Made by a program: the position numbers and the translations under genes | Shown here: piece by piece, positions 26,426-34,299 of the stretch | Layout of the letters: each line of letters opens with the position of its first letter | Numbering within the stretch: position 1 is the first letter of the stretch | Notes under the pieces: model-generated | What the model saw: only the letters and a program-made list of their open reading frames with translations | Database searches by the model: none | Told to the model about the DNA's origin: nothing | Source of the DNA: Haloplanus rubicundus | GTDB taxonomy: Archaea; Halobacteriota; Halobacteria; Halobacteriales; Haloferacaceae | Reading direction: 5' to 3' | Assembly (NCBI RefSeq): GCF_003342675.1 | Contig: NZ_CP031148.1 | Span: forward strand, 1,054,001 to 1,118,000 | Length of the DNA: 64,000 nucleotides

Positions 26426-26890
26426 ATGGAAGACGACCCGGACGCGAACGCCCTGCTCGAACGCGCCGGTTTCGACCCAGAGAAGAGCGTTCTGACGCGC
26501 CGACAGGCCGAAGTGCTCGCCCTCCGCGAGCGGAACGTGCGCCAGTCCACCATCGCCGATCTCCTCGGCACCTCCCGTGCGAACGTCTCCAGCATCGAGT
26601 CGAGCGCCCGGGACAACGTGGCGAAGGCCCGCGAAACCGTCGCCTTCGCGGAGGCCCTGACCGCGCCCGTCCGGGTCGAAGTCGACGAGGAGACCGACCT
26701 CTACAACGTGCCGAAACTCGTCTACGACGCCTGCGACGCCGCCGGCGTCAAGGTCAACCACACCGCGCCGGATCTGATGAAACTCGTCAGCGACGAGGCC
26801 GGCGAGGCCGTGCAGGGCCGCGAGATTCAGGCCCCCCTGCTGGTCGGCGTCACCACCGACGGCACCGTCAGAGTTCGGCAGTCGAAGTAA
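26426..26890 (+). CDS. Tfx family DNA-binding protein
   Basis: The 154-residue protein has a sigma-70-r4/LuxR-like HTH (about 22-60, [36 protein letters not shown]) and a C-terminal domain (about 70-154) typical of Tfx. The founding member in methanogens binds the promoter of a molybdenum enzyme operon. The target here is unknown. A CTTTTAG box near 26395-26401 lies about 25-31 nt upstream of the start. It ends 1 nt before the convergent nucleotidyltransferase gene. Confidence 0.86.
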   Translation: MEDDPDANALLERAGFDPEKSVLTRRQAEVLALRERNVRQSTIADLLGTSRANVSSIESSARDNVAKARETVAFAEALTAPVRVEVDEETDLYNVPKLVYDACDAAGVKVNHTAPDLMKLVSDEAGEAVQGREIQAPLLVGVTTDGTVRVRQSK

Positions 26891-27925
26891 TCAGAACTCG
26901 CCGCGCCGCTCCAGTTCGGCCACCAGGTCGCGCACCTGCTGTGCCCTCTCCGTCGGCACCACCAGCACCCGGTCGTCGTACGCGACGACGGTCAGGTCGT
27001 CGACGCCCACCAGCGAGACGTGGACGTCCTCGCCCGCGACCACGTTGTTCTCGGCGTCGAGACTCACGACGTCGACGTCGCCGACGGCGACGGTCCCGTC
27101 CTCGTCGGCCGGCAGCAGCCGCCGGAGCGCGTCCCACGAGCCGAGGTCGTCCCACTCGACGCCGAGGGGGACCGTCACGACGTCGTCGGCGCGTTCGAAC
27201 ACCGCGTGATCGACGCTCACCGGGTCGACGGCGTCGAACCCTTCCGTCGGATCGCCGGCGTCGAGCGCGTCGAGCAACGGCCCGAGCGGCGTGTCCCGTG
27301 CCGCCGCGCGGAACGCCGCGGGCGTCCACGCGAAGACGCCGGCGTTCCAGTAGTCGCCCCGGTCGACGTACCGTCGGGCCGTCTCGGCGTCCGGTTTCTC
27401 GTGGAACGCGGCCACATCGGCGTAGTCGCCGTGGTCTGGCCCCGGTTCGATGTACCCGTAGCCCGTATCGGGGCGGGTGGGTTCGACGCCGAAGGTGACG
27501 AGTGCGCCCGTCTCGGTGGCGACGCGGGCGCCACGGCGGGCGGCCGCCTCGAAGTCGCCGTCGACGTGGTGGTCGCTCGGCACCGCGAGGACGACGGGGT
27601 CCGCGAACCGGTCGGCGACCCGGTGGGTGGCGTAGGCCAGCGCCGGGCCGGTGTCCTTGCCCGCGGGTTCGACGAGGACGGTCGCGTCGGGGGCCGCCTC
27701 GCCGACGGCGTCCTCGAACCCCGGTCGGGTCACGACGACCACCTCGTCGGCGAAGTCGACGCGGGCGACGGTACGTTCGAGGAGGCTGTCGTCGCCGCCG
27801 ATGGCGAGCAACTGCTTCGGTCGGTGGCTCCGGCTCGCGGGGTAGAGCCGCGTGCCGACGCCGCCGGCGAGCACGACGGCGACGAGCGGTCGATCCGTGG
27901 CTGTTGGGCGATTCACGGCGCTCAC
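26891..27925 (-). CDS. Mannose-1-phosphate guanylyltransferase-like sugar nucleotidyltransferase
   Basis: The 344-residue protein has the pyrophosphorylase signature LAGGVGTRLYPASRSHRPKQ (about 20-39), PSDHHV (metal/nucleotide binding), the sugar-site EKPDAETARRY and WNAGVFAW. The family makes GDP-mannose for glycans. The GTG start at 27925 overlaps the TGA of the upstream gene (GTGA), a coupling pattern. A preceding GTG at 27928 is also possible. The ending lacks a phosphomannose isomerase domain, so it is the monofunctional type. Confidence 0.85.
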   Translation of the reverse strand: MSAVNRPTATDRPLVAVVLAGGVGTRLYPASRSHRPKQLLAIGGDDSLLERTVARVDFADEVVVVTRPGFEDAVGEAAPDATVLVEPAGKDTGPALAYATHRVADRFADPVVLAVPSDHHVDGDFEAAARRGARVATETGALVTFGVEPTRPDTGYGYIEPGPDHGDYADVAAFHEKPDAETARRYVDRGDYWNAGVFAWTPAAFRAAARDTPLGPLLDALDAGDPTEGFDAVDPVSVDHAVFERADDVVTVPLGVEWDDLGSWDALRRLLPADEDGTVAVGDVDVVSLDAENNVVAGEDVHVSLVGVDDLTVVAYDDRVLVVPTERAQQVRDLVAELERRGEF

Positions 27926-28194
27926 CACGTCTCCACGACGCCCTCGTGAACGTCCTCGACACACCCCTCACAGTCGGGGTGGCCAGCCTCGTAACACTCG
28001 GGGCGGCCGGCGTCGTCGAGCGCGACGGCACGGCGTTCGGCCGCCCGCCGGCAGACGATGCGGACGCGCCCCTCGTCGTCCCGGGGCAGGGCGGGCGTGT
28101 CCCGCCCCTCGCGGTAGGCCTTCCGGGCCTCGGCGTAGCGTCGGCCGGCCGAGCGGAAGGTGGTCCGTACGAACCGTTCCAGCCGGTCGTCCAT
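27922..28194 (-). CDS. Small conserved haloarchaeal protein
   Basis: The 90-residue protein has an Arg-rich N-terminal half (MDDRLERFVRTTFRSAGRRYAE at the start) and a C-terminal half with four cysteines (CRR, CYEAGHPDCEGC), a likely metal site, ending VEDVHEGVVETW. It probably belongs to a family of unknown function restricted to haloarchaea (possibly DUF7091). Its stop overlaps the start of the nucleotidyltransferase, so the pair is an operon. Confidence 0.7.
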   Translation of the reverse strand: MDDRLERFVRTTFRSAGRRYAEARKAYREGRDTPALPRDDEGRVRIVCRRAAERRAVALDDAGRPECYEAGHPDCEGCVEDVHEGVVETW

Positions 28195-28291
28195 ACCTCC
28201 GCTTGTACCGGCGGGGTCAAAGGGCCGTCGGCGTCGCCCCGTGTCGGACCGGTCCAGCCGAACTGTTTCACTTTCGCCGTGGTCACGGAAG

Positions 28292-28299
28292 TTTTTATA
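28292..28299 (+). promoter_or_regulatory. TATA box of the RPA operon
   Basis: TTTTTATA is a clear box 22 nt before an in-frame GTG (28321) and 61 nt before the ATG (28360). A transcript from here would carry a 35-40 nt leader if the ATG is used. Confidence 0.55.
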
Positions 28300-28359
28300 C
28301 TGTCGCGAACCAACCGGCGTGTGCCTCCCCACGAGAACAACACGGAGGCGAGTGAGACC

Positions 28360-29289
28360 ATGACCGATTTGCATACCCACGCGGAGGACATCGTAGCGCA
28401 GTTCTCGGACCATCTGGACCTGACCGTCGACGAGGTCGAGGAGCGCCTCGACAACCTCGTCAACGAGTACCGGGTCCCGGTGGACGAAGCACGCCGGAGC
28501 GTCGTGAACAGCTACCTCGACGAGGCGGGCTTGGAGCGTGAGGCGCTGGGCGGCGGCGGCAACGCCTCCGTCGGCCTCGCCGAAATCGACCAGGACGAAC
28601 AGTGGCTGGACGTGACCGCCAAAGTCGTCGAACTCTGGGAGGCCCGGAGCGACTCCGTCGCCCAGGTCGGCCTGCTCGGCGACGAGACGGGGACGACCAA
28701 GTTCGTCGCGTTCGAGACCTCGGACCTCCCCGAACTGGAGGAGGGAAAGGTCTACCGGCTGGAGAACCTCGTCACCGACGAGTACCAGGGCAACTTCTCG
28801 GTGAAGCTCAACCGGACGACGACCATCACCGAAGTCGACGAGGAGATCGAGGTCGGCGACGACGCCGAGACCGTCGAGGGGGCGCTGGTCGACATCCAGA
28901 GCGGGAGCGGCCTGATCAAGCGCTGTCCCGAGGACGACTGCACGCGCGTCCTCCAGAACGGTCGGTGTTCCGAACACGGCGACGTCGACGGCGAGTTCGA
29001 CCTGCGGATCAAGGGCGTCCTCGACGACGGCGAGACGGTCCACGAGGTGATCTTCGATCGCGAGTCGACGGAGGAACTCACCGGCACGACGTTGGAGGAG
29101 GCGAAGGACATGGCGATGGACGCGCTGGATACGACCGTCGTCGCCGACGAGATGCGCACGGGGACGCTCGGCCGGTACTACCGGGTGAGCGGCCCGCAGT
29201 TCGGCCGGTACGTGTTGGTCGACGAGTTCGAGCGACTGAGCGATCCGGTCGACGCCGAAGCCGCCCTCATCGAAGCGAGGTCGATCTAA
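28360..29289 (+). CDS. rpa3: Replication protein A, single-stranded DNA-binding (RPA3-like)
   Basis: The 309-residue protein has an N-terminal helical dimer-like segment (THAEDIVAQFSDHLDLTVDEVEERL), OB folds (about 70-170 and 180-280) and a zinc-finger-like C-x4-C...C...H (CPEDDC, RCSEH) in the second half. This arrangement and the downstream partner match haloarchaeal RPA3. It protects ssDNA in replication and repair. It is followed 1 nt later by the associated-protein gene. The start is ATG 28360; a GTG at 28321 would add 13 residues. Confidence 0.88.
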   Translation: MTDLHTHAEDIVAQFSDHLDLTVDEVEERLDNLVNEYRVPVDEARRSVVNSYLDEAGLEREALGGGGNASVGLAEIDQDEQWLDVTAKVVELWEARSDSVAQVGLLGDETGTTKFVAFETSDLPELEEGKVYRLENLVTDEYQGNFSVKLNRTTTITEVDEEIEVGDDAETVEGALVDIQSGSGLIKRCPEDDCTRVLQNGRCSEHGDVDGEFDLRIKGVLDDGETVHEVIFDRESTEELTGTTLEEAKDMAMDALDTTVVADEMRTGTLGRYYRVSGPQFGRYVLVDEFERLSDPVDAEAALIEARSI

Positions 29290-29290
29290 C

Positions 29291-29923
29291 ATGAGCCAGG
29301 CACCCACCCGCGAAGTCGCGCGCCGCGTCTTCGCCCGCGAGTTCAACGACGCGAGTCACACGTTCAAGGAGTCCGACGACGAACGCGCCCCGGTCTATCT
29401 CCTGCTCCCGACGGGGGAACGCGCTAACCGCGTGTTCCTCGTCGGCACCCTGACCGAGAAGGAGGACGTGGGCGAGGGCGACGAGTACTGGCGGGGTCGC
29501 ATCGTCGACCCGACGGGGACCTTCTTCGTCTACGCCGGCCAGTACCAGCCGGACGCCGCCTCGACGCTCCGGGACCTCGAACCCCCGGCGTACGTCGCCG
29601 TCGTCGGCAAGCCCCGGACCTACGAGACGGACGACGGGAGCGTCAACGTCTCCGTGCGCCCCGAATCCATCACGGCCGTCGACGCCGCAACCCGCGACCG
29701 CTGGGTCGTCGAGGCGGCCACCCGGACGCTCGAACGAATCGAGGCGTTCGAGGACGAGAGCAACGAGTACGCCCGCATGGCCCGCGAGGAGTACGACCTC
29801 TCGGTCGACGACTACCGGCCGATGGCGCTCGCGGCGCTCGAAGGGCTGGACGAGTCGGACGAACTGGGATCGGACGACGACGCCGAGGGCGACGACGGCA
29901 TCGACGCCCCGGCGGAGCCCTAA
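29291..29923 (+). CDS. rpap3: RPA3-associated protein (COG3390 type)
   Basis: The 210-residue protein starts MSQAPTREVARRVFAREFNDA and contains one OB fold (about 40-130, RVFLVGTLTEKEDVG...VDPTGTFFVYAGQYQP). It ends in a long acidic tail. Haloarchaeal RPA genes are co-operonic with such rpap genes, and the products act as specific partners of the cognate RPA. The gene starts 1 nt after the rpa3 stop. The tail may mimic DNA. Confidence 0.88.
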   Translation: MSQAPTREVARRVFAREFNDASHTFKESDDERAPVYLLLPTGERANRVFLVGTLTEKEDVGEGDEYWRGRIVDPTGTFFVYAGQYQPDAASTLRDLEPPAYVAVVGKPRTYETDDGSVNVSVRPESITAVDAATRDRWVVEAATRTLERIEAFEDESNEYARMAREEYDLSVDDYRPMALAALEGLDESDELGSDDDAEGDDGIDAPAEP

Positions 29924-29986
29924 TCGGCCGACTCCCCGTCGTCTGACGAACGCTTAAGTGAATCGGGCGTCGATTGCGGTGTGACG

Positions 29987-30385
29987 ATGGGCAACAAGAA
30001 CAAAACCGTCTCCTTCCGCGTCAACGAGGACGCGTTCGAGACGCTCCGCGACATCGCCGAGGAGCGCGACATCTCCCTGTCCGCGGTGTTTCGTGACTAC
30101 GTCGACATGCTCGTTGCCCACGACGGCCAGGTCGAAGTCGTCCCCGAGCACGAGTTCGCCCGCCGCCCGGACGACGAGCCCAGTTTCCCGCCGACCGTCG
30201 AGGTGCCGAAGGAGTTCGTCCGCGAGCGCGAACGCCTCGAACTCGAGGTCGAACACCTGAACGAACAGCTCGACGAGCACAAACGGTACATCGAGTACCT
30301 GCAGGAACAACTGGAGACGGGGGAGGAGATCATCCACCTCGAGGACCTGGACGGCGACCACGACGAACCGTACCAGCTGGGCTGA
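29987..30385 (+). CDS. Ribbon-helix-helix protein with C-terminal coiled coil
   Basis: The 132-residue protein starts MGNKNKTVSFRVNEDAF, an RHH/CopG-like N-terminal DNA-binding domain (about 1-45). A heptad-rich helix at about 78-115 (ERERLELEVEHLNEQLDEH) predicts a coiled coil. It is probably a dimeric regulator. A CTTAAG box (29952-29957) lies 30-35 nt upstream of ATG 29987; a GTG at 29981 is also in frame. It is located 57 nt after rpap3 but has its own promoter. Confidence 0.75.
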   Translation: MGNKNKTVSFRVNEDAFETLRDIAEERDISLSAVFRDYVDMLVAHDGQVEVVPEHEFARRPDDEPSFPPTVEVPKEFVRERERLELEVEHLNEQLDEHKRYIEYLQEQLETGEEIIHLEDLDGDHDEPYQLG

Positions 30386-30388
30386 CCG

Positions 30389-30847
30389 TTAGCCGTTCGA
30401 CAGCACCCGCCGCGTCTCGGCGGCCCGACGCTCCATCTCCCCGTCTCCCTCGACCGCCGCCAGCGACTCGACCGCCTCCAGCCGTCGCACCGCCCGGTCG
30501 AGGAAAGAGAGCACGTCGCCGGGGTAGGCGTACAGCATGTAGTCGTCGGTCATCACGTCGACGATGGCGTCCGGCCCCAGCCCCTGCGCGCGGAGTTCCA
30601 GCAGGTAGCGGACGAACTGCCGTTCGGGGTAGCCGGTGTAGAGGTCGTCGGGGTCCTCGCAGTCGAGGAAGTCGGTCGCGAAATCGAGGAGTCGGTCGCG
30701 GGTGGCGTCGTCGAGTTTGGTGAGGCCGTCGCCGCTGTAGAGCACCTCCATCGTCGCCCCCTTGAACGCGCCCTTGGGGATAGACGTATCTAGCTGGGAG
30801 ACGATCTGACGGTGGTTCTTCAGATAGACTTTGTCGGTGATGGCCAC
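30389..30847 (-). CDS. Conserved haloarchaeal helical protein, unknown function
   Basis: The 152-residue protein (starts MAITDKVYLKNHRQIVSQL) appears soluble and alpha-helical throughout, with a phrase VDVMTDDYMLYAYPGDVLSFLDRAVRRLEAVE. No catalytic motif or known domain is recognisable. It is convergent with the RHH gene, with 3 nt between stop codons. Confidence 0.65.
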   Translation of the reverse strand: MAITDKVYLKNHRQIVSQLDTSIPKGAFKGATMEVLYSGDGLTKLDDATRDRLLDFATDFLDCEDPDDLYTGYPERQFVRYLLELRAQGLGPDAIVDVMTDDYMLYAYPGDVLSFLDRAVRRLEAVESLAAVEGDGEMERRAAETRRVLSNG

Positions 30848-30964
30848 TGGCGGCGACTACGGGACGGCGAGGCTAAAGACTCCCGACTTCCTGCCGTGTG
30901 CTGGGGACGCATGGTAGTCCCGAGTCGTAACCTACTTTACTCACAGCGCAGTAGTCCGAGTCGT

Positions 30965-31037
30965 GTCCGGGTTGGGGTAGTGGTTATCCTTCAGCCTTGT
31001 GGAGGCTGAGACGCGGGTTCGATTCTCGCACCCGGAC
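30965..31037 (+). tRNA. tRNA-His (anticodon GTG)
   Basis: The anticodon stem CAGCC/GGCTG surrounds the loop TTGTGGA with GTG at 30999-31001. Acceptor strands TCCGGGT (30966-30972) and ACCCGGA (31030-31036) pair completely, and an encoded G-1 at 30965 pairs with discriminator C73 at 31037, the identity element of tRNA-His. The T arm is GCGGG-TTCGATT-CTCGC. CCA is not encoded. A TTTAC-type promoter box lies at about 30933-30940. Confidence 0.96.
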
Positions 31038-31137
31038 CTTCTCGGGACGAACCAGTGTGAGGACCGGAAGGTCCGACGGAGAATCGAATCACGCGAGTCG
31101 AGCGACAGCGAGTCTCGCAATCGGGTTCGATTCTCGC
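31014..31137 (+). repeat. Partial duplication of the tRNA-His 3' end
   Basis: The 16-base CGGGTTCGATTCTCGC of the T arm (31014-31029) recurs exactly at 31122-31137, and similarity continues after it (CCCG, then AC, T-rich). The copy lacks any acceptor or anticodon partner, so it is not a tRNA. A near complement (GAGAATCGAATC, 31079-31090) lies between. This resembles the attL/attR pair left by an integrase-driven element at a tRNA gene, but no integrase is seen. Confidence 0.55.
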
Positions 31138-31219
31138 GCCCGAACTTTTTCACGACCGCCACCAACCGTGTCGATCGAACCCCGTCGTTCGGTGATGCGT
31201 AGCGAGGCGTCCTCGCCGT

Positions 31220-31678
31220 TCAGTCGAGCAACCGAGATTCGAGTTCCTCGACGTAGCCGGGACGGTTCGGGTTCAACTGGTAGAGTCCCTCGCCGTCCCC
31301 CCAATCGATGGATACGAGTTCGAAATCCGCTCCATACTTTCGGGTGAAGCCGGCGAGGATGCCGGCGAGCGCTCGACCACCACTGGTCTCGATGTCGTAC
31401 TCTTCGTCCATGCGCCGCCGAAGCTCGGTACTCGTGAGTGGGTCCTTGGCCTCCGTAAGGACAGTAAGCATGGCTCTCTGTTTCGAAGAAAGCCGCCTGA
31501 AGAAATCGTCCGGGAGAGTCTTGGCGTCGACGTCGGAGTCATCCCGTTCCTCGGCGGTCCCCTCGTCGTTACTTCGGCCATCCGAGATCGATAGCTGCAT
31601 GATCTCTATCGCGGCATCTTCCGATATTTCTCGTTCGAACTCGATCCCTTCGCCGCTCAGGTTTACTGTCACAGGCAT
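31220..31678 (-). CDS. Winged-helix-like protein, unrecognised
   Basis: The 152-residue protein from the ATG at 31678 has an acidic, polar N-terminal half (MPVTVNLSGEGIEFEREI at its start) and a C-terminal winged-helix-like domain (about 73-140, KQRAMLTVLTEAKDPLTSTELRRRMDEEY). The start is chosen from a TATA box 26-33 nt upstream, although the frame is open to 31834. It looks like a small regulator of the kind found in mobile or plasmid DNA. It is adjacent to the tRNA-His duplication. Confidence 0.6.
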   Translation of the reverse strand: MPVTVNLSGEGIEFEREISEDAAIEIMQLSISDGRSNDEGTAEERDDSDVDAKTLPDDFFRRLSSKQRAMLTVLTEAKDPLTSTELRRRMDEEYDIETSGGRALAGILAGFTRKYGADFELVSIDWGDGEGLYQLNPNRPGYVEELESRLLD

Positions 31679-31703
31679 CTTTTTCGATACTTGTCCATAC
31701 AGA

Positions 31704-31711
31704 TACTTAAA
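31704..31711 (-). promoter_or_regulatory. TATA box of the winged-helix gene
   Basis: The minus strand reads TTTAAGTA, 26-33 nt before the ATG at 31678. Its position inside a longer open frame supports the shorter protein. Confidence 0.5.
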
Positions 31712-32297
31712 CATAACGAGGTCGTCACGCATCGGTAAAGACAATATGCATTCGTGTAAGCTAGCTGGTGGCGTGGACGGTACGGCTGCTTGGCCAGTGG
31801 CGAGAGGCCCAGCGAGCGGTCCGCGTCGCATCACGAGACGGAAATCGAAGATTCGGGTCCGGATTCGCGAGACGGTTGCGGGGGTGACGTGGACCGCTTA
31901 CCTCTCGATCCGAACTTCGGGTGGGCCGATCACCCGGTCGTGCTGGAACGAAGACTGCCTCGGTTGGCGACGTTCCGTACGGAGGCCGTTGTTTCCGGCA
32001 TTACCGGACTACGTTGTGATAAAGATGCAACAATTCTGTTTCAGATATTTCTGACGAATAATACTCATATTTGTTTGCCCATCGCTTTTTGAAATTGATA
32101 AATGAATTATTATAATGGTTTTTGAAACACACTGTTCGGACACATTTCCAGAAAACGAATAACAACCATAACGTTGTGATATCTATCGTCAAATCGATCA
32201 CGTTTCTCGACGCGTCACGGGCAATATTTCCCATCCGAAACGGGATTCGAGGGTAGTCCACGTGCCTCGTTACCGTGCATTTCGCTCGACGAATTGC

Positions 32298-32316
32298 TAT
32301 CCGACACTGTCGGATA
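32298..32316. promoter_or_regulatory. Palindrome, candidate IclR operator 1
   Basis: TATCCGAC-ACT-GTCGGATA is a perfect 8-bp inverted repeat around a 3-nt centre, about 170 nt upstream of the IclR start. A related palindrome, CCGACTAGTCGG followed by ATA, lies upstream of the ABC transporter genes at 36629-36640. A shared regulator site is an inference. Confidence 0.4.
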
Positions 32317-32453
32317 ACTGCCGACGTCACAGTGTCACCGACTCCAACGCAGAGCCGGTAGTAACCGCTCCGTCGTCCATCTTGCCGGTAGCCTCCCGCG
32401 ATCCGACCCGCGGTTGCCGTCGCGTCCGACGGGGTTCGTCCGATCATGGCGGA

Positions 32454-32462
32454 AATTTTAAC
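32454..32462 (+). promoter_or_regulatory. TATA box of the iclR gene
   Basis: AATTTTAAC lies 24-32 nt upstream of the ATG at 32486, so the transcript is probably leaderless. Confidence 0.55.
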
Positions 32463-32485
32463 ATTGAAGTGAACAATGGTAACGT

Positions 32486-33256
32486 ATGTCGAGAAACGAA
32501 CGGCACGACGCGCCAATCGAGGCTACGAAGACCAGCTTCCGGATCGTAGATGCGCTGAAATCCCTCGACGGGGCGGGCGTGTCCGAGCTCTCGGCTGAGA
32601 TGGATCTGCCGGTCAGCACCGTGCACGACCACCTCAAGACGCTCGAGGAGCAACACTACGTGGTCCAAGAGGACGGCCGCTACCGACTCGGGACGAAGTT
32701 CCTCACGCTCGGGGGGTACGTCCGCGACCGGATGCAGATATACAACGTCGCAGAGCCCGAGATCAAGAAACTCGCGCGCGACACCGGCGAGCACGCCAAC
32801 CTGATGATCGAGGAACACGGACGAGGCATCTTTCTCTACATTGCGACCGGGTCCGATGCGCTGAAACTCGACACGTACGAGGGAATGCGAACGTATCTAC
32901 ACACCACCGCGCTCGGAAAGTCGATACTGGCACACCTCCCGGACGAGCGGTACGAGTGGATACTCGACCGTCACGGACTTGCCCCGCTCACCTCACAGAC
33001 GCTCAGCTCACGGGACGAGCTGGAGGACGAACTCCGCCGAATCCGCGAACGTGGATATGCGACCGACGACGGCGAACGGATCGAGGGCGTCCGGTGTGTG
33101 GCTTCGCCGGTCGTCAAGAGCGACGGGACGGTGCTCGGTGCGGTGAGCGTTTCGGCACCGAAGTCCCGCCTTCAGGAAGACGTATTCGGGGGTGAACTGC
33201 CCCGCCGCGTCCAGCGGGTTGCCAACATCATCGAAGTGAACGCGACTCACATCTAA
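32486..33256 (+). CDS. IclR family transcriptional regulator
   Basis: The 256-residue protein has an N-terminal winged HTH (about 12-72, SFRIVDALKSLDGAGVSELSAEMDLPVSTVHDHL) and a C-terminal IclR effector domain (about 85-250) with GMRTYLHTTALGKSILAHLP and RCVASPVV. Haloarchaeal IclR proteins often control sugar and sugar-acid degradation. It is next to an ABC importer, an enolase-superfamily enzyme and a uronate-dehydrogenase-like gene, so control of this cluster is likely; the ligand is unknown. Confidence 0.9.
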   Translation: MSRNERHDAPIEATKTSFRIVDALKSLDGAGVSELSAEMDLPVSTVHDHLKTLEEQHYVVQEDGRYRLGTKFLTLGGYVRDRMQIYNVAEPEIKKLARDTGEHANLMIEEHGRGIFLYIATGSDALKLDTYEGMRTYLHTTALGKSILAHLPDERYEWILDRHGLAPLTSQTLSSRDELEDELRRIRERGYATDDGERIEGVRCVASPVVKSDGTVLGAVSVSAPKSRLQEDVFGGELPRRVQRVANIIEVNATHI

Positions 33257-33435
33257 CCGGCAGCGACCACCTCGACAACCGTGCTCGCGACGAGTCCCGT
33301 CCCACGCCGCTCCGTGAGGTGGAGGAGTCGTTCGACGGCGTCGAACGCGGACGGCTTCGGTTGATTCGGATGCGAGTCGAGCGATACGAGGGCCAACGGC
33401 GGCTCGCTTCGGAAGTCCGGGCGAGCCGGTGGCGA

Positions 33436-34299
33436 TCAGACGGAGATGGTTTCCCAGTTACCGTGAAGCAGGTAGAGGAAGAAGATCACCGGAATCATCC
33501 CCAGCGTCACCCCGGACATGATCTGCGGCCACAGGATCGTCGAGGACTTGATGAAGCTCTCGATCCCGACCGTGATCGGCCACAGGGTCTGGTCGATGAG
33601 GATGATTTTGGGGACGGTGTACGCGTTCCATCCACCCTGAACGGCTAGGGTCGCGACGGCCAGGATCCCGGGCTTGGATATCGGGAGTGCTATCTCGTAG
33701 AACGCGCGGAAGCGTGAGGCACCGGACATCTGTGCGGACTCCTCTAGGGAGTACGGAACGGTCTGGAAGAACTGCCACATGATCCAGATACAGAGCGGTA
33801 ACCGCGTTGCGCTGATCGCCAGCATCGCGCCGACGTAGGTGTTGTGGATGCCGATGTCCTTCCAGATGACGAACATCGGAATCGAGAGCAGGATCGGCGG
33901 GAACATGTAGCCGAACAGGATCATTCGGGCGAAATTACGCTTCTGTCGGAAGTCGAACCGGGTCAGTCCGTAGCCGGCCAGCGTCGACAACGACGTCACG
34001 ATGATCAGCACCCCGACCGACAGGATGATGCTGTTGATGTAGAACCGTGGGTACTGAGAGGAGAACAGGACGCTCTCGTAGTGGGCGAAGGTGAACTCCA
34101 TCGGGAACCACTGTGGCGGCACCTTCCTGAGCAGCGAGAACGGCGACAGCGACGAATGCAGCATCCAGTACGGAGGAATCAAGATTGCGACCACTGCCAC
34201 TATGGTCGCCAGCGAGATTCCTCCCCAGATGGTCTTGTTCTTGAGTTTGTGGTACTGTACCTCCGTCAGCCCGAACGGGCCCTTGTCTTCGGTACTCAT
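33436..34299 (-). CDS. Carbohydrate ABC transporter permease, MalG type
   Basis: The 287-residue inner-membrane protein has about six hydrophobic segments and the coupling EAA loop EESAQMSGASRFRAFYEIALPISKPG (about 190-215) typical of CUT1 permeases. Its start overlaps the stop of the upstream MalF-type gene (ATGA at 34296-34299). It pairs with that permease, the ATPase at 35425 and probably the lipoprotein at 37038. The substrate is likely a sugar acid or oligosaccharide, by context. Confidence 0.88.
   Translation of the reverse strand: MSTEDKGPFGLTEVQYHKLKNKTIWGGISLATIVAVVAILIPPYWMLHSSLSPFSLLRKVPPQWFPMEFTFAHYESVLFSSQYPRFYINSIILSVGVLIIVTSLSTLAGYGLTRFDFRQKRNFARMILFGYMFPPILLSIPMFVIWKDIGIHNTYVGAMLAISATRLPLCIWIMWQFFQTVPYSLEESAQMSGASRFRAFYEIALPISKPGILAVATLAVQGGWNAYTVPKIILIDQTLWPITVGIESFIKSSTILWPQIMSGVTLGMIPVIFFLYLLHGNWETISV

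Larger units (their letters stand above)
31679..32485. other. Long intergenic region with an AT-rich core
   Basis: About 800 bases without a convincing gene. Bases from roughly 32010 to 32200 are far more AT-rich than the chromosome average. Frames found there on either strand have no protein-like composition. The region contains the palindrome at 32298-32316 and the iclR TATA box. Together with the tRNA-His repeat it may be the remains of an integrated element. Confidence 0.5.

Noticed and set aside
31110-31150. A second tRNA near the tRNA-His gene
   Set aside because: Only the T-arm sequence is present; there is no acceptor pairing, D arm or anticodon arm.
32001-32516. A 171-codon minus-strand frame across the AT-rich region
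   Set aside because: It overlaps the iclR promoter and start, and has an erratic composition.
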